Source: Roseibium aggregatum
GTDB lineage: Bacteria; Pseudomonadota; Alphaproteobacteria; Rhizobiales; Stappiaceae
DNA length: 64,000 nucleotides
Assembly: GCF_014692675.1 (NCBI RefSeq)
Contig: NZ_JABFCZ010000019.1
Coordinates: 62,001 to 126,000 of the forward strand
Direction: 5' to 3'
Positions within the stretch are counted from its first letter, which is position 1. Every line of letters begins with the position of its first letter. The translations under genes and the position numbers were made by a program. The notes below the pieces were generated by a model. That model saw only the letters and a list, made by a program, of their open reading frames with translations, was not told the origin of the DNA and made no database searches. Shown here piece by piece: positions 18,716-28,196 of this stretch.

Positions 18716-19699
18716 TCACTCGGCGGCAAACAGCTTAGCCGTCATCGCAAGGCTTGCGCCGCAAGGCTCTTCGGCCTCGCCTGGCCCGGTATCGTCCGAA
18801 CTGCCTCCCGGCCGCAGATTGACGAAATCATAAAGAGACCGGTCCAGGAGATGCGACGGCCGTGTGTGGGCCAGTGCGCGCGCCATGACCCCGAGACGGC
18901 CCGGCGACTGCCTTTCCCAGCCCTGCAGCATCTGCTTGATTTCTTCCCGCTGCAGCCCGTCCTGCGAGCCGCACAGGTTGCAGGGGATGATCGGAAACGC
19001 CATTCCCCGGGCGAATTTCTCGATGTCGCTTTCCGCCGAATAGGCCAGCGGACGCAGGACCAGAAGATCGCCTTCGTCATTCACCAGCTTCGGCGGCATG
19101 GACGCCAGCCGCCCGCCGTGGAACAGGTTCATGAAGAAGGTTTCCAGGATGTCTTCCCGGTGGTGGCCGAGCACGATGGCCTCGCAGCCCTGTTCGCGCG
19201 CGATCCGGTAGAGAATGCCGCGCCGCAGACGGGAACACAGCGAGCAATAGGTCCGATGCGCCGGGATCTTGTCGGTGACGATCGAGTAGGTGTCCTCGCG
19301 CACGATGATGTGCTCGATACCGTTTTCCTCAAAGAACTGCGGCAGCACATGCGCCGGAAAGCCGGGCTGGGCCTGATCCAGATTGCAGGCGATCAGGTCG
19401 ACCGGTAAGAGCCCCCGCCATTTCAGCTCCATCAGCACGGCCAGCAGCGTGTAACTGTCCTTGCCGCCCGACAGGCAGACCAGCCATTTGGCAGGCTTGC
19501 TTGCCGTTTCCTTCGGCAGCATCCCGAAATCGTCGATCGCCTGACGCGCCTGGCGCAACAGCCGCTTGCGCAGCTTCTTGAACTCTACGCTTGCCGGCGC
19601 ATTGCGGAACAGGGCCGGAACGTCTGCATCCGCTGCAGCTTGCTCCGCGCGCGGACTGTCGTCGATCTCTGCTTCGGGCAAGGGCGTCTGCTTTTCCAT
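18716..19699 (-). CDS. ttcA: tRNA 2-thiocytidine(32) synthetase TtcA
   Basis: A 327-residue tRNA thiolase that makes s2C at position 32 using a [4Fe-4S] cluster and ATP. The PP-loop SGGKDS is at residues 77-82; the cluster cysteines are Cys152 and Cys155 (YCSLCSR) and Cys240 (IPCNLCG). I start at the ATG at 19699; a TTG at 19738 would add 13 residues. The last 30 or so residues ([27 protein letters not shown]) extend beyond the usual end, and their DNA (around 18735-18770) resembles the local palindromic repeats, so the tail may come from repeat insertion. Confidence 0.93.
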   Translation of the reverse strand: MEKQTPLPEAEIDDSPRAEQAAADADVPALFRNAPASVEFKKLRKRLLRQARQAIDDFGMLPKETASKPAKWLVCLSGGKDSYTLLAVLMELKWRGLLPVDLIACNLDQAQPGFPAHVLPQFFEENGIEHIIVREDTYSIVTDKIPAHRTYCSLCSRLRRGILYRIAREQGCEAIVLGHHREDILETFFMNLFHGGRLASMPPKLVNDEGDLLVLRPLAYSAESDIEKFARGMAFPIIPCNLCGSQDGLQREEIKQMLQGWERQSPGRLGVMARALAHTRPSHLLDRSLYDFVNLRPGGSSDDTGPGEAEEPCGASLAMTAKLFAAE

Positions 19700-19842
19700 A
19701 TCTCGTCTCGGGCGTCGGGATCCGTCTCCGCCGCTCAATATCGGAATGGCGGAACCGGAGCAAATTTTCTTTTGCTTCGGCTGGGAGTGGGCGCCTGGAT
19801 TGCCGGTCGCCGAAACACGCTTAGCTTTGCGACATACTCAGT

Positions 19843-19962
19843 GTCATCCCGGCCGGAGCGCAAGCGGAGAGCCGGGACCCAGTAATCCGTTAGGCCGGTT
19901 GCTTGAGCAAAACTGACACGGCGTACTGGGTCTCCGGTCGCGCTTCGCTTGCCGGGGATGAC
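19843..19962. repeat. palindromic extragenic element of about 120 bases
   Basis: Two related half-elements face each other: the left runs GTCATCCCGGCC...CCGGGACCCAGTA (19843-19884) and the right TACTGGGTCTCCGG...GGGGATGAC (19924-19962), inverted, with about 40 bases between. A further fragment (GTCATCCCCGAA) starts near 20008. This is the layout of REP/BIME-type elements in alphaproteobacteria. It occupies the 319-base gap between ttcA and the dienelactone hydrolase gene, where I see no coding region. Confidence 0.7.
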
Positions 19963-20018
19963 AACCGATGAGAAGGAACCTCCATGCCTCGTGTTCAGCG
20001 TCATCCCCGAAAGCCGCC

Positions 20019-20813
20019 CTACTTCAGCGTTTCGCCGAAGACCTCCAGCATGGCCGACCAGGACCGCTTGTCGGCCGTCTCGTTGTACTGAAGGTTGTCC
20101 ATGCCGTAGTCGCCCGCGTCCGGATTGGTGAAGGCGTGGCGTGCTCCGGAAAAGATCATCATTTCCCAGTTGGCATTGGTCCGGTCGAGACCCTTCTGAA
20201 AGGCATCGATACGCTCTGCCGGAATGAAGGCATCGTCCCGGCCGTGGGCGACGAGAACCTGGGGCTTGATCGACGTCACCGTTTCGGGCGCCGGCGGCAG
20301 CGATCCGTGGAAGCTGACCACGGCCTGCACATCCGCGCCCGCATAGGCCATCTGCATGACGGTCGCCCCGCCGAAGCAATAACCGATCGCGGCCACCTTG
20401 CCCCCGTCGACATTATCCTGGGCCTTCAGCACGTCGAGACCTGCCTGCGCGCGGGCCTGCCAGGCCTCGATGTTGGAGGTGATCTGCTTCATCCATTCAC
20501 CGGCTTCCTTGCCGTGCTCGGTGACCTTGTCGTCGCCATACATATCGAGGGCGAAAGCGACATAGCCTTCCTTCGCAAGCGCTTCGGCGCGCGACTTGGC
20601 GTAATCGTTCAGTCCCCACCATTCATGCACGACCAGTACCCCCGGCTGCTTGCCGGACATCGCGTCGTCCCAGGCCAGCACGCCCTTCAGTACCGTGTCG
20701 CCGTCCTTGTATTCGATCGTTTTCGTCTGGACCTCGGCCTGTGCGCCAAAGGCGGAAAGTCCCGCACCACCCGCGAGAACCAAAGCCACGGCAAACCGGA
20801 ATATCTTCTGCAT
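20019..20813 (-). CDS. exported dienelactone hydrolase family protein
   Basis: A 264-residue alpha/beta hydrolase of the dienelactone hydrolase family with a signal peptide (residues 1-26, ending GAQAE). The cysteine nucleophile is Cys146 in GYCFGG, with Asp193 or Asp194 and His226 (SGARHAF) as partners. The ATG at 20813 has a GGAGGG ribosome site; upstream codons of the open frame are not used. Family members hydrolyse dienelactones in chloroaromatic breakdown, but many exported paralogues have other ester substrates. No aromatic pathway genes are nearby, so the substrate is unknown. Confidence 0.88.
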   Translation of the reverse strand: MQKIFRFAVALVLAGGAGLSAFGAQAEVQTKTIEYKDGDTVLKGVLAWDDAMSGKQPGVLVVHEWWGLNDYAKSRAEALAKEGYVAFALDMYGDDKVTEHGKEAGEWMKQITSNIEAWQARAQAGLDVLKAQDNVDGGKVAAIGYCFGGATVMQMAYAGADVQAVVSFHGSLPPAPETVTSIKPQVLVAHGRDDAFIPAERIDAFQKGLDRTNANWEMMIFSGARHAFTNPDAGDYGMDNLQYNETADKRSWSAMLEVFGETLK

Positions 20814-20966
20814 CTGTCGTCCCTCCATTTTTCGATGTACCCGGCCATTGCGGTCACGCGGCACGGTCAAACAGAAAAAACATAGGCTTGGCGCCGGCGG
20901 GCATAAAGTGCCTTTGCCCCCAACTGCAGTAACGGTTCCGTTACGGCACCATCCGGACAAACAAAA

Positions 20967-20989
20967 ACCCCGCCGGAATGCGGCGGGGT
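20967..20989 (-). terminator. terminator of rpsD
   Basis: A 9-bp stem (ACCCCGCCG at 20967-20975, complement at 20981-20989), followed on the minus strand by TTTTTG. It lies about 53 bases after the rpsD stop and is a typical Rho-independent terminator. Confidence 0.85.
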
Positions 20990-21041
20990 CTTCGTTTCGA
21001 TAAAAGCTTTTTGGAAACGGTGGCCCGCTTCCTTCGCCCGA

Positions 21042-21659
21042 TCAGCGCGAGTAGAACTCGACCACCAGGTTCGGTTCCATCTGCACCGGATACGGCACGT
21101 CGGAGAAAGCCGGAACGCGGGTGTAGGTCGCGGTCATCTTGTTGTGATCGGCGTCGATGTAATCCGGCACGTCACGCTCTGCGGACTGCACGGCTTCCAG
21201 AACCAGAGCCATCTGCTTGGAGCGGTCACGAACTTCGATCACGTCGCCCGGACGAACGCGGTAGGACGGGATGTTGACCCGCTTGCCGTTCACCTTGACG
21301 TGGCCGTGGTTGATGAACTGGCGCGACGCAAAGACCGTCGGCACGAACTTGGCGCGGTAGATGATGGCGTCGAGACGGCGCTCGAGGAGGCCGATCAGGT
21401 TTTCCGACGTATCGCCGCGCATACGGGACGCTTCGTCATAAACCTTGCGGAACTGCTTTTCGGAGATGTTGCCGTAATAGCCCTTCAGCTTCTGCTTGGC
21501 GCGGAGCTGAACACCGAAGTCGGACAGCTTGCCCTTGCGGCGCTGACCGTGCTGGCCGGGGCCGTATTCACGCTTGTTGGCCGGGCTTTTCGGACGACCC
21601 CAGATGTTTTCGCCCATCCGGCGGTCGATTTTGTACTTTACGCTATGGCGCTTCGACAT
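21042..21659 (-). CDS. rpsD: 30S ribosomal protein S4
   Basis: A 205-residue S4, a primary 16S rRNA-binding protein that starts assembly of the 30S body. The N-terminal [21 protein letters not shown] and the S4 RNA-binding domain (about residues 93-155; [20 protein letters not shown] and [16 protein letters not shown]) are intact. In this lineage rpsD is a single gene, not part of the alpha operon. An AAGGAAA ribosome site lies before the ATG at 21659. A promoter is visible about 170-200 bases upstream, which leaves a leader of roughly 160 bases that might hold an autoregulatory site. Confidence 0.97.
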   Translation of the reverse strand: MSKRHSVKYKIDRRMGENIWGRPKSPANKREYGPGQHGQRRKGKLSDFGVQLRAKQKLKGYYGNISEKQFRKVYDEASRMRGDTSENLIGLLERRLDAIIYRAKFVPTVFASRQFINHGHVKVNGKRVNIPSYRVRPGDVIEVRDRSKQMALVLEAVQSAERDVPDYIDADHNKMTATYTRVPAFSDVPYPVQMEPNLVVEFYSR

Positions 21660-22158
21660 CGCGGTTTCCTTTGATTTCGCGTTGTTCTTACAAGGAAACG
21701 CGCCCTCCTTTGTCTCTCTTCCGGACGTATCTTAAAGAGGAGAGACCGACAGGGACCTGGCTAGACTGCGCCGGCCGGATGCCCACGGGTGCGTGTTGAC
21801 CGCAAACATGACGTTCACGGATCGCGGCGTGTTACCCAAACCCGGCCTGAATGTCAATCGCTCTTGCGGTTTCCCGCCGGCGTTCTCGCGGGTTTCCGCA
21901 GGGCTTCAACCCTCCTACAACCCAAAATGCGTGCACTCAGTGCATTTAATGCGCCTTAAAATCGGCCATAATCGCAGAAGTCTGCGGAATAGGATTTATG
22001 AAACAAACTACCAGCGGTAGAATTAATGCATTCATTTAGAAATTTTTAAGTGCGTATCCGCAGTATCGCCACAATTGTTACACTGTCAAAATTTGGGAGG
22101 CGGACGGCAGCCAGACGGGCAGCCGGTTTCTTCCCCGATTTCGTCCGGAGGCACCGCA
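21660..22158. other. divergent intergenic region rpsD / EAL-GGDEF gene
   Basis: No gene is supported in these 499 bases. They hold the rpsD promoter (21829-21857), the rpsD leader (21660 to about 21822), and the upstream region of the rightward EAL-CBS-GGDEF gene, which is AT-rich from 21950 to 22090. The GGAGG ribosome site of that gene is at 22147-22151. I looked for a tRNA, ribosome-leader hairpin or riboswitch and saw none I could defend. Confidence 0.5.
21829..21857 (-). promoter_or_regulatory. candidate rpsD promoter
   Basis: On the minus strand a consensus -35 TTGACA (21857 to 21852) is followed after 17 bases by TAACAC (21834 to 21829). It faces rpsD. The predicted start near 21822 would give a 5' leader of about 160 bases. 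Confidence 0.6.
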
Positions 22159-23988
22159 TTGAGCCCCGCTGTTCAAACCTCGCTGGATAACTTCGATCAA
22201 CTGCGCGAAATTGCCGCCCGCGGCCTCGCGGTGAACCATATTGTCAACTCGGTCACTTATGCCTTTCAGCCGATCGTCGACCTGGGCAGCGGCGTTGTCT
22301 ATGCCTATGAGGCCCTTGTCCGCAATCTCGACGAACTCGGCTTCAAATACCCCGAACAGCTTTTTGACTTCGCCTTCAACGCCGGTGTCCTGCCCGAACT
22401 GGAATACCGTCTGTTTGAAAAGGCGCTTGCCGACTTCTGCCACCTGCCGATGGCCCGCGGCACCAAGCTCTTCTTCAATATAGACGGCCGCGATCTGGGC
22501 CAGGGCGACGATCCCCGGATGAAGCTGGACGACGCCCTTCCCCAGTTCGGCCTGTCGCCCAGCCAGATCTGCCTGGAGCTTTCCGAACGCCACAAGGACG
22601 CCTATAGCGACATAACCGATCATGCGCTGAGCAACCTGCGCCAGAGAGGATTTCTCCTCGCCCTTGACGATTTCGGCCGCGGCTTTTCGGACCTGCGCCT
22701 GCTGCACGATATCTCGCCCGACCACGTCAAGATCGACCGCTTTTTCCTGAGCAGCATCGATGCCGACCCCCGGCGCAAGATGTTCGTGACCACCGTTGCC
22801 AATCTGGCCCATGTGCTCGGCGCCCGCGTGGTTGCGGAAGGGGTGGAAACCGAGCGGGAATACAAGGCCTGCCGGGACGCCGGCTGTGACATGATCCAGG
22901 GCTACTATGTCGCCAGACCCTTTATAGAAAAGTCCGAAGCCAAGCTCTTCTACGATCATATCCGCGGTCCGATCTTCGGCGGGAAACGCCAGGAGGAGGA
23001 GACCCGGATCCGGAACGAGCTTCTGGAACTTCCGACCGTCCCGTTCGACGCCTCCATGCGCGACCTGCTCGATCTTTTCGTCAGCGACCAGGATATCAGC
23101 GTCATCCCGGTGGTCGATTCCAGCAACGAACCGCGCGGCCTGATCCACGAACGCGACCTCAAGGCTTATCTTTATGCCGGCGGCTCGGACGAGGATGACT
23201 ACGACGCGGCTCTGGACCTGCCGCTCCGGAGCTTCGTGCGCTCCTGCCCGATCGCCGACATCGATTCCAACGCGGACATGCTGCTGGTGACCTTCGCCTC
23301 GTCGCTGAATTCCGACGGCATCCTGATCACCCAGAATTTCCGCTATGTGGGCTTCCTGTCGGCGACGTCGCTTCTGAAGATCATCCACGAAAAGCGTCTG
23401 GAGGAAGCCCAGGACCAGAACCCTCTGACAAGGCTTCCGGGCAACGGCGCCGTCAATCGCTTCATTATCGATGCCGCCCGCCCCCGCAATACCATGCGGC
23501 ACCTGTGCTATTTCGACTTCGACAATTTCAAGCCCTTCAACGACACCTACGGCTATCGCCAGGGCGACCGGGCCATCATCCTGTTCGGCGAGTTGCTGCA
23601 GCGCCATGTAACCGGATCGGGCACCTTCCGCGGCCACATCGGCGGCGACGACTTCTTTGCCGGCTTCCTGTCCGGCGACCAGACTGAAATCGCGGCGAAG
23701 ATGCTGTCGCTGAAACGGGCCTTCAAGTCGGATGTCGAGAGCTTCTACGAGCCCGAACACCGCGAACAGGGCTATATCGAGGCCGTGGACCGATTCGGCT
23801 CGAACCGCCTGTTCTCGCTTCTGGACTGTTCGATCTCGATCATCTCCCTGCCGCCGAACACGACAATGCATCCCGATCAGCTCAACGACGCCATGGCGGC
23901 GCTGAAGCGGGAGGCCAAGCGCTCTGACGACGGCCTCGCGGTCAGAACGCTTGAAGCTTACGAAACCGTCGACGTTTCAAAAAGATAA
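22159..23988 (+). CDS. EAL-CBS-GGDEF cyclic di-GMP protein
   Basis: A 609-residue cytoplasmic protein with an N-terminal EAL phosphodiesterase domain (about 25-275), a CBS pair (about 285-410), and a C-terminal GGDEF-like domain (about 420-570). The EAL residues are complete: YEALVR at 50-55, ELSER, DDFGRG, KIDRFF and EGVE, so it should hydrolyse cyclic di-GMP. The cyclase-like motif is HIGGDDFF near residue 495, GGDDF rather than GGDEF, perhaps regulatory or weakly active. I start at TTG 22159, which has a CCGGAGG site seven bases upstream. The CBS domains may sense nucleotides. Its end overlaps murI by 12 bases (convergent). Confidence 0.9.
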   Translation: MSPAVQTSLDNFDQLREIAARGLAVNHIVNSVTYAFQPIVDLGSGVVYAYEALVRNLDELGFKYPEQLFDFAFNAGVLPELEYRLFEKALADFCHLPMARGTKLFFNIDGRDLGQGDDPRMKLDDALPQFGLSPSQICLELSERHKDAYSDITDHALSNLRQRGFLLALDDFGRGFSDLRLLHDISPDHVKIDRFFLSSIDADPRRKMFVTTVANLAHVLGARVVAEGVETEREYKACRDAGCDMIQGYYVARPFIEKSEAKLFYDHIRGPIFGGKRQEEETRIRNELLELPTVPFDASMRDLLDLFVSDQDISVIPVVDSSNEPRGLIHERDLKAYLYAGGSDEDDYDAALDLPLRSFVRSCPIADIDSNADMLLVTFASSLNSDGILITQNFRYVGFLSATSLLKIIHEKRLEEAQDQNPLTRLPGNGAVNRFIIDAARPRNTMRHLCYFDFDNFKPFNDTYGYRQGDRAIILFGELLQRHVTGSGTFRGHIGGDDFFAGFLSGDQTEIAAKMLSLKRAFKSDVESFYEPEHREQGYIEAVDRFGSNRLFSLLDCSISIISLPPNTTMHPDQLNDAMAALKREAKRSDDGLAVRTLEAYETVDVSKR

Positions 23989-24768
23989 TCCGAATCCTGC
24001 GAGAAAACGGCTGAGTTCGGGCGTGCTCGTTCCGGAGGTAAAGATGGCGACGTCCGGCTTGGCGGACGGTACACCGTTCATGTCGCCGTCCAGCACCCGG
24101 TAGACCTGACGGGCGATCGCCTCCGCCGGGTCGAGCCAGTCGACCGGCCAGGGCGCAATCCGGCGGAAGCGGTTGGCCAGGAACGGATAGTGCGTGCAGG
24201 CGAGGACCACGATATCGGTTCTCCGCCCCCCCTGCTCCAGAAAACAGTCGCTGATTTCGGCAAGCAGGTCCTCATCGCCGACCGCCTGCCGGCGCACGTG
24301 CCGTTCCGCCAGTTCCGCCAGCCGGTCGGATCCGACCAGACGGACATGGCACCGGCTGGCGAAGGTCTCGATCAGTGAGCGTGTATAGGCGCGCTTGACG
24401 GTTCCGGGCGTTGCCAGCACCGAAATAAGCCCCGAGCGCGTCTGTTCCGCCGCCGGCTTGATCGCGGGTACGGTACCGACGAAACGGGTGTCCGGATAGG
24501 CCGCGCGAAGATCGGCACCGGCCAGCGTGAACGCCGTGTTGCAGGCAATGACGATCGCCTTCGGATCGTGTTCGCCAATCAGGCGCCCGAACAGATCCAG
24601 AAGCCGGGCCTTCAGCGGTTCCTCTTCCCAGGCGCCATAGGGAAAGCCGCCGTCGTCGGCCACATAAAGCAGCCGTTCATAGGGCAGCGCCAGACGAACT
24701 TCCCGCAAAACGGTCAGCCCTCCAATTCCGGAATCGAATACGAGAACTGGCCGGTCTGCCTCAGTCAT
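23977..24768 (-). CDS. murI: glutamate racemase
   Basis: A 263-residue cofactor-independent racemase that supplies D-glutamate for peptidoglycan. The two catalytic cysteines are Cys76 (IACNTAF) and Cys191 (LACTHYP), and the substrate loop [10 protein letters not shown] is at residues 11-20. I use the ATG at 24768, four bases after the trmJ stop; a frame extending to 24831 would overlap trmJ. It is likely cotranscribed with trmJ. Its 3' end overlaps the EAL-GGDEF gene on the other strand. Confidence 0.95.
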   Translation of the reverse strand: MTEADRPVLVFDSGIGGLTVLREVRLALPYERLLYVADDGGFPYGAWEEEPLKARLLDLFGRLIGEHDPKAIVIACNTAFTLAGADLRAAYPDTRFVGTVPAIKPAAEQTRSGLISVLATPGTVKRAYTRSLIETFASRCHVRLVGSDRLAELAERHVRRQAVGDEDLLAEISDCFLEQGGRRTDIVVLACTHYPFLANRFRRIAPWPVDWLDPAEAIARQVYRVLDGDMNGVPSAKPDVAIFTSGTSTPELSRFLAGFGLSF

Positions 24769-24772
24769 CGGA

Positions 24773-25585
24773 TCAAATGTCCTGTTGGTCGTCCGTTTCT
24801 TCGGGCCTTGGCCGACCCTTGCGTTTTTCAAGGGCGGCCACGACCCCGCGCAGGGCGCGGACTTCCTGGTCGGTAAGCTGCGCCTTCTGGAAGATATTGC
24901 GCAAGGTTCTGACCATATGAGGGCGTCTTTCGGGCGGCCGGAAGAAAGTCACGCCATCGAGCGCCCCTTCCAGGTGCTCGAAGAAGCGGAAGAGGTCATC
25001 CTTTGAAGCCGGCGGGTTTTCCTCTTCGCTCAGGCGGAAGGGCAGCGCCCCGGAGGTCGCCGTCTTGCGCCACTCGTAGGCGCAGACCAGAACCGCCTGG
25101 GCGATGTTGAGGGAAGCGAACTCCGGATCGACCGGCAAGGTCACGATCTCGTCGGCAAGCGCCACTTCGTCATTGTTGAGACCCCAGCGTTCGCGGCCGA
25201 AGAGATAGCCGGTCGCAAGACCGTCGGCACCGAGCCCGACAACCTTTGCCGCCGCCTCGTCCGGCCCGCGCACGGGCTTTGCCACCTCGCGCGAGCGTGC
25301 GGTCGTCGCATAGACGAAGCTCAGGTCGGCAATGGCCGCCTCGACGCTGTCGAACACCTGCACGTGGTCGATCACATGATCTGCCCGGCTGGCGGCCGCC
25401 CGCGCCTTTTCGCTCGGCCAGCCGTCGCGCGGATTGACGATCCTCAGATCGGTCAGGCCGAAATTCGCCATGGCGCGCGCGGCCGTGCCGATGTTCTCGC
25501 CGAGTTGCGGCTCGCACAGGATGACGGCCGGCGGCTTCACCATCACCTGCCGCGCCTCATCGCGGATATTTGCGTTTCTGCTCAT
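24773..25585 (-). CDS. trmJ: tRNA (cytidine/uridine-2'-O)-methyltransferase TrmJ-like
   Basis: A 270-residue SPOUT methyltransferase of the TrmJ (TrmH group 1) type, which 2'-O-methylates tRNA position 32. The conserved N-terminal [19 protein letters not shown], the middle [14 protein letters not shown] and the C-terminal LNIAQAV block form the knotted SAM site. A C-terminal helical extension (about 170-270) is typical of TrmJ. ttcA, which modifies the same tRNA position 32, lies in the same region. murI follows four bases after. Confidence 0.9.
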   Translation of the reverse strand: MSRNANIRDEARQVMVKPPAVILCEPQLGENIGTAARAMANFGLTDLRIVNPRDGWPSEKARAAASRADHVIDHVQVFDSVEAAIADLSFVYATTARSREVAKPVRGPDEAAAKVVGLGADGLATGYLFGRERWGLNNDEVALADEIVTLPVDPEFASLNIAQAVLVCAYEWRKTATSGALPFRLSEEENPPASKDDLFRFFEHLEGALDGVTFFRPPERRPHMVRTLRNIFQKAQLTDQEVRALRGVVAALEKRKGRPRPEETDDQQDI

Positions 25586-25671
25586 GGAAGGGGCATGTAG
25601 CCGAAGGCCGCCGGATTTGGAAGGGGGTATGACACGCGTAGGGCGCCGACTGCCGCACCTTTCCTGGCTTT

Positions 25672-26217
25672 TTAAAGCGCAAGCTGCTTGTAGAACACCG
25701 TGGTCGCGTCCAGTCCGCCCCGGGCGGCTTGGGCATAGCCCGGGATGACGCCGACGCGGCAGTACCCCGCCTTGGGATAGACGCCTTCGGCCGTATCGCC
25801 GGTCACCGTGTCGAGCACCAGAAGCGTCCGCCCGAGCGACAGTGCCAGAGCCTCAACCGCGGCCAGCAGCTGGCGCGACAGGCCCTGCCGTCTCGCCTCA
25901 GGATGCACCATCAGCTTGGCGACCTCGGCCCGATGGCGGCCGTTGTCCTGGGACGCCAGCTCCAGCATCACCGTCCCGACGATCCTGCCGTCGACGCGGG
26001 CGGCAAGAAGATGCCTCTCTCCGGCGCGCAGTCCCGGCAACCGGCTGCGCCAGAAGGTCTCCGCCTCTCTCTTTTCGAACGGCAGCACGAAACCGATTCC
26101 CGCGCCGCCCTGGACACAGGCCCACAGCACGTCGCCCAGCGCGGCAAGCTCCGCTTCGGCCTGATCCGCGGTCAGGTATTCAATCGGAGGAACGACTGAA
26201 AAGCCGGATTTGCTCAT
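25672..26217 (-). CDS. GNAT family N-acetyltransferase
   Basis: A 181-residue acetyltransferase with the GNAT acetyl-CoA motif A: KLMVHPEARRQGLSRQLLAAVE around residues 108-129 (the R/QxxGxG/A-like RRQGLS). The C-terminal GYCRVGVIPGYA segment matches motif B. The ATG at 26217 overlaps the stop of the XRE-cupin gene (ATGA), so the two are translationally coupled. The regulator probably controls this acetyltransferase, whose substrate may be a small amine or antibiotic-like molecule. This regulator-GNAT pairing is common. Confidence 0.9.
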   Translation of the reverse strand: MSKSGFSVVPPIEYLTADQAEAELAALGDVLWACVQGGAGIGFVLPFEKREAETFWRSRLPGLRAGERHLLAARVDGRIVGTVMLELASQDNGRHRAEVAKLMVHPEARRQGLSRQLLAAVEALALSLGRTLLVLDTVTGDTAEGVYPKAGYCRVGVIPGYAQAARGGLDATTVFYKQLAL

Positions 26218-26792
26218 GGCGCGATCACACACAGAATATAGTGCGCGTCCTCCGGACCGGGCGCGCGGTAACTGTTGCCGCCTGTCAGCTTGAACCGCAG
26301 ACAGTCACCGGTCTCCAGCACATGGGAAGTCCCGCCGAGCACCACCTCCAGACGGCCGGAACGGAGCAGAAGATGATGTTCCAGGCCTGGGATCGGCGTA
26401 TCGGAATAGGTCACCTTACTGCCGGCAGGAAGCGTGCCCTCGATGACGGAGCCCTTGTAGCCGGCCCTTGCCGGGGAAACGCTTCGGCGACGGAAGCCGG
26501 ACCCGGGATCGGTCCACTCCGGTTGATCGGCGCGGGAAACCAGATCCTCGCCCGGATCCTCCAGTCCTGAAAAGAAGGCGGCCATGGGCATCCGATACGC
26601 CGCCGCCAGCTGGCCGAGCACATGGGCGGTCGGGCTGGTTTCGCCGCGCTCGATGCGCGACAGGCTCGCCCGGCTGATACCGCTCTGCTCAGTAAGCTCT
26701 TCCAGCGACCAGCCACGCGCCTGCCGGAGACGGGTCAGCCGCGCCGCCAAGGAAGCATCGAGTGGAACCGGTTTTATATCGTCATTTCTCAT
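26214..26792 (-). CDS. XRE family regulator with cupin domain
   Basis: A 192-residue regulator: N-terminal XRE helix-turn-helix (about residues 12-68; LTRLRQARGWSLEELTEQSGISRASLSRIERGE) and C-terminal cupin (about 105-190). Such proteins sense a small ligand and repress nearby genes. The ATG at 26792 lies inside a 15-bp-arm inverted repeat (26786-26820) and has no ribosome site, so the mRNA is probably leaderless and autoregulated. It is translationally coupled to the GNAT gene downstream. Confidence 0.92.
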   Translation of the reverse strand: MRNDDIKPVPLDASLAARLTRLRQARGWSLEELTEQSGISRASLSRIERGETSPTAHVLGQLAAAYRMPMAAFFSGLEDPGEDLVSRADQPEWTDPGSGFRRRSVSPARAGYKGSVIEGTLPAGSKVTYSDTPIPGLEHHLLLRSGRLEVVLGGTSHVLETGDCLRFKLTGGNSYRAPGPEDAHYILCVIAP

Positions 26793-26820
26793 ATTCGGGA
26801 ATTAATCCCGAATATGAGAA
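26786..26820. promoter_or_regulatory. operator palindrome over the XRE-cupin start codon
   Basis: A perfect inverted repeat with 15-bp arms (TTCTCATATTCGGGA at 26786-26800, complement at 26806-26820) and a 5-base centre. The start codon of the regulator (26792-26790) lies in one arm. On the minus strand TTGCAA (26828-26823) and TTAATT (26805-26800), 17 bases apart, could be the -35/-10, with the -10 at the centre of the palindrome. Confidence 0.8.
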
Positions 26821-26856
26821 TATTGCAAGCCTGATTATTTGGCTGTGAGACCGGCG

Positions 26857-28119
26857 TCAAACGCGGGAGAAGACCGCGCTGGCATTCACCCCACCAAAGC
26901 CGAAGCCGTTGGTAAGGATGTGATCGACCTTGCGGACGATCGCCTTGCCGGGGATCAGCTCGAACCGGGAGAGCGTCTCGTCGGGCGTCTCCAGGTTGCG
27001 CGACGGCGGCAGCAGACCGGAGGTCAGCGCCTTGACGCAGGTAATCGCCTCGACGCCGCCAGCGGCGCCGAGCAGATGACCGAACATGGACTTGCTGGAG
27101 GAAACGGCCAGATCCTTGGCCCGTCCGGCGAACAGGGTGGTCAGAGCGGTAATCTCGGCAGCATCGCCCACCGGCGTCGACGTGGAATGGGCATTGATGT
27201 AGCCGATGTCCTTCGGCTCCAGCCCGGCCATCTGCAGCGCCTTGCGCATGGCCCGCAGCTCGCCCTCTCCGTCCGGCGGCGAGGCCGTCACGTGATAGGC
27301 ATCCGCCGACGTGCCGTAACCGGCGACCTCCGCCAGCGGCTCTGCACCACGAGCCCGGGCGTGTTCCTCGCTTTCCAGCACCAGAATGCCCGCACCTTCG
27401 CCCATGACGAAGCCGTCGCGGTCCTGATCGAAGGGGCGCGAGGCATGGGACGGATCGTCGTTGCGTTTGGTCGACATCGCCTTGGCCGCGGAAAAGCCGG
27501 CCATGGACACCGGGTCCAGGCAGGCCTCGGTTCCACCGGCCACCATCACCTCCGCCTCGCCGCTGCGGATCATGCGTACCGCATCGCCGATGGCCTGCAG
27601 GCTGGCGGCGCAGGCGGTGACCGGCGCGCCGAGCGGGCCTTTCAGACCATGACGGATGGACACCTGCCCGCTTGCCAGATTGGCGAGAAACGACGGCACC
27701 AGGAACGGCGACACCCGGCGCGGACCGCGTTCGGCAACCAGTCTGGCCGCCGCGGTCATCGCCGGAAACCCGCCGACACCTGTGGCAATGATCGTTCCGG
27801 TCGCTTCCTGGTCCTCCGCCTTTTTCGGAAACCAGCCCGCCTGGGCGAGCGCCTCGTCGGCGGCGGCAATGGCGTAGTGGATGAACCGGTCCATGCGCTT
27901 CTGCTCGCGCGGCTCCAGATATTTGTCGACATCGAACCCGTCCGGATCCTCTTCGTCCGTCGGAACTTCACCGGCAATCTTGCAGGCAAGGTCGGCCGTA
28001 TCGAACCGGGTGATCTGCCGGATCCCGTTCGCCCCCTCGCAGACACGCCGCCAGAAAGCCTCAAGTCCCACCCCGAGCGGCGAAACCACACCCATTCCCG
28101 TCACAACGATCTTCTTCAT
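26857..28119 (-). CDS. fabF: beta-ketoacyl-ACP synthase II
   Basis: A 420-residue FabF-type condensing enzyme of fatty acid synthesis. The Cys-His-His triad is present: Cys in VTACAAS (about residue 170), His in NAHSTSTPVGD (about 308) and His in SMFGHLLGAAG (about 346). The ATG at 28119 has a GGAGGA ribosome site. It is not in a fab or acpXL cluster but follows a MarR gene on the same strand, with matching TGTG(T/C)A-type operators before each. This suggests a regulated, perhaps specialised, condensing enzyme rather than the main FabF. Confidence 0.92.
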   Translation of the reverse strand: MKKIVVTGMGVVSPLGVGLEAFWRRVCEGANGIRQITRFDTADLACKIAGEVPTDEEDPDGFDVDKYLEPREQKRMDRFIHYAIAAADEALAQAGWFPKKAEDQEATGTIIATGVGGFPAMTAAARLVAERGPRRVSPFLVPSFLANLASGQVSIRHGLKGPLGAPVTACAASLQAIGDAVRMIRSGEAEVMVAGGTEACLDPVSMAGFSAAKAMSTKRNDDPSHASRPFDQDRDGFVMGEGAGILVLESEEHARARGAEPLAEVAGYGTSADAYHVTASPPDGEGELRAMRKALQMAGLEPKDIGYINAHSTSTPVGDAAEITALTTLFAGRAKDLAVSSSKSMFGHLLGAAGGVEAITCVKALTSGLLPPSRNLETPDETLSRFELIPGKAIVRKVDHILTNGFGFGGVNASAVFSRV

Positions 28120-28132
28120 AAGTCCTCCAGAC

Positions 28133-28146
28133 TGTGTAAATACACA
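28133..28146. promoter_or_regulatory. MarR-type operator upstream of fabF
   Basis: TGTGTAAATACACA, a 6-bp-arm palindrome (TGTGTA-AA-TACACA), lies 14 bases before the fabF start. A close match lies at the same distance before the marR gene (28630-28643), so both are probably sites of that MarR protein. Confidence 0.65.
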
Positions 28147-28196
28147 CTTCAAATTGCCGTTTAACCACCGCGACAGCGCACGATCGACTGCCGCAC

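Noticed and set aside
21660..21830. Possible riboswitch or tRNA in the rpsD leader
   Set aside because: No cloverleaf, no conserved riboswitch core and no strong hairpin pair could be found by eye.
22078..23871. A 597-codon frame opposite the EAL-GGDEF gene
   Set aside because: Antisense of a strongly supported gene with all catalytic motifs; no independent evidence.
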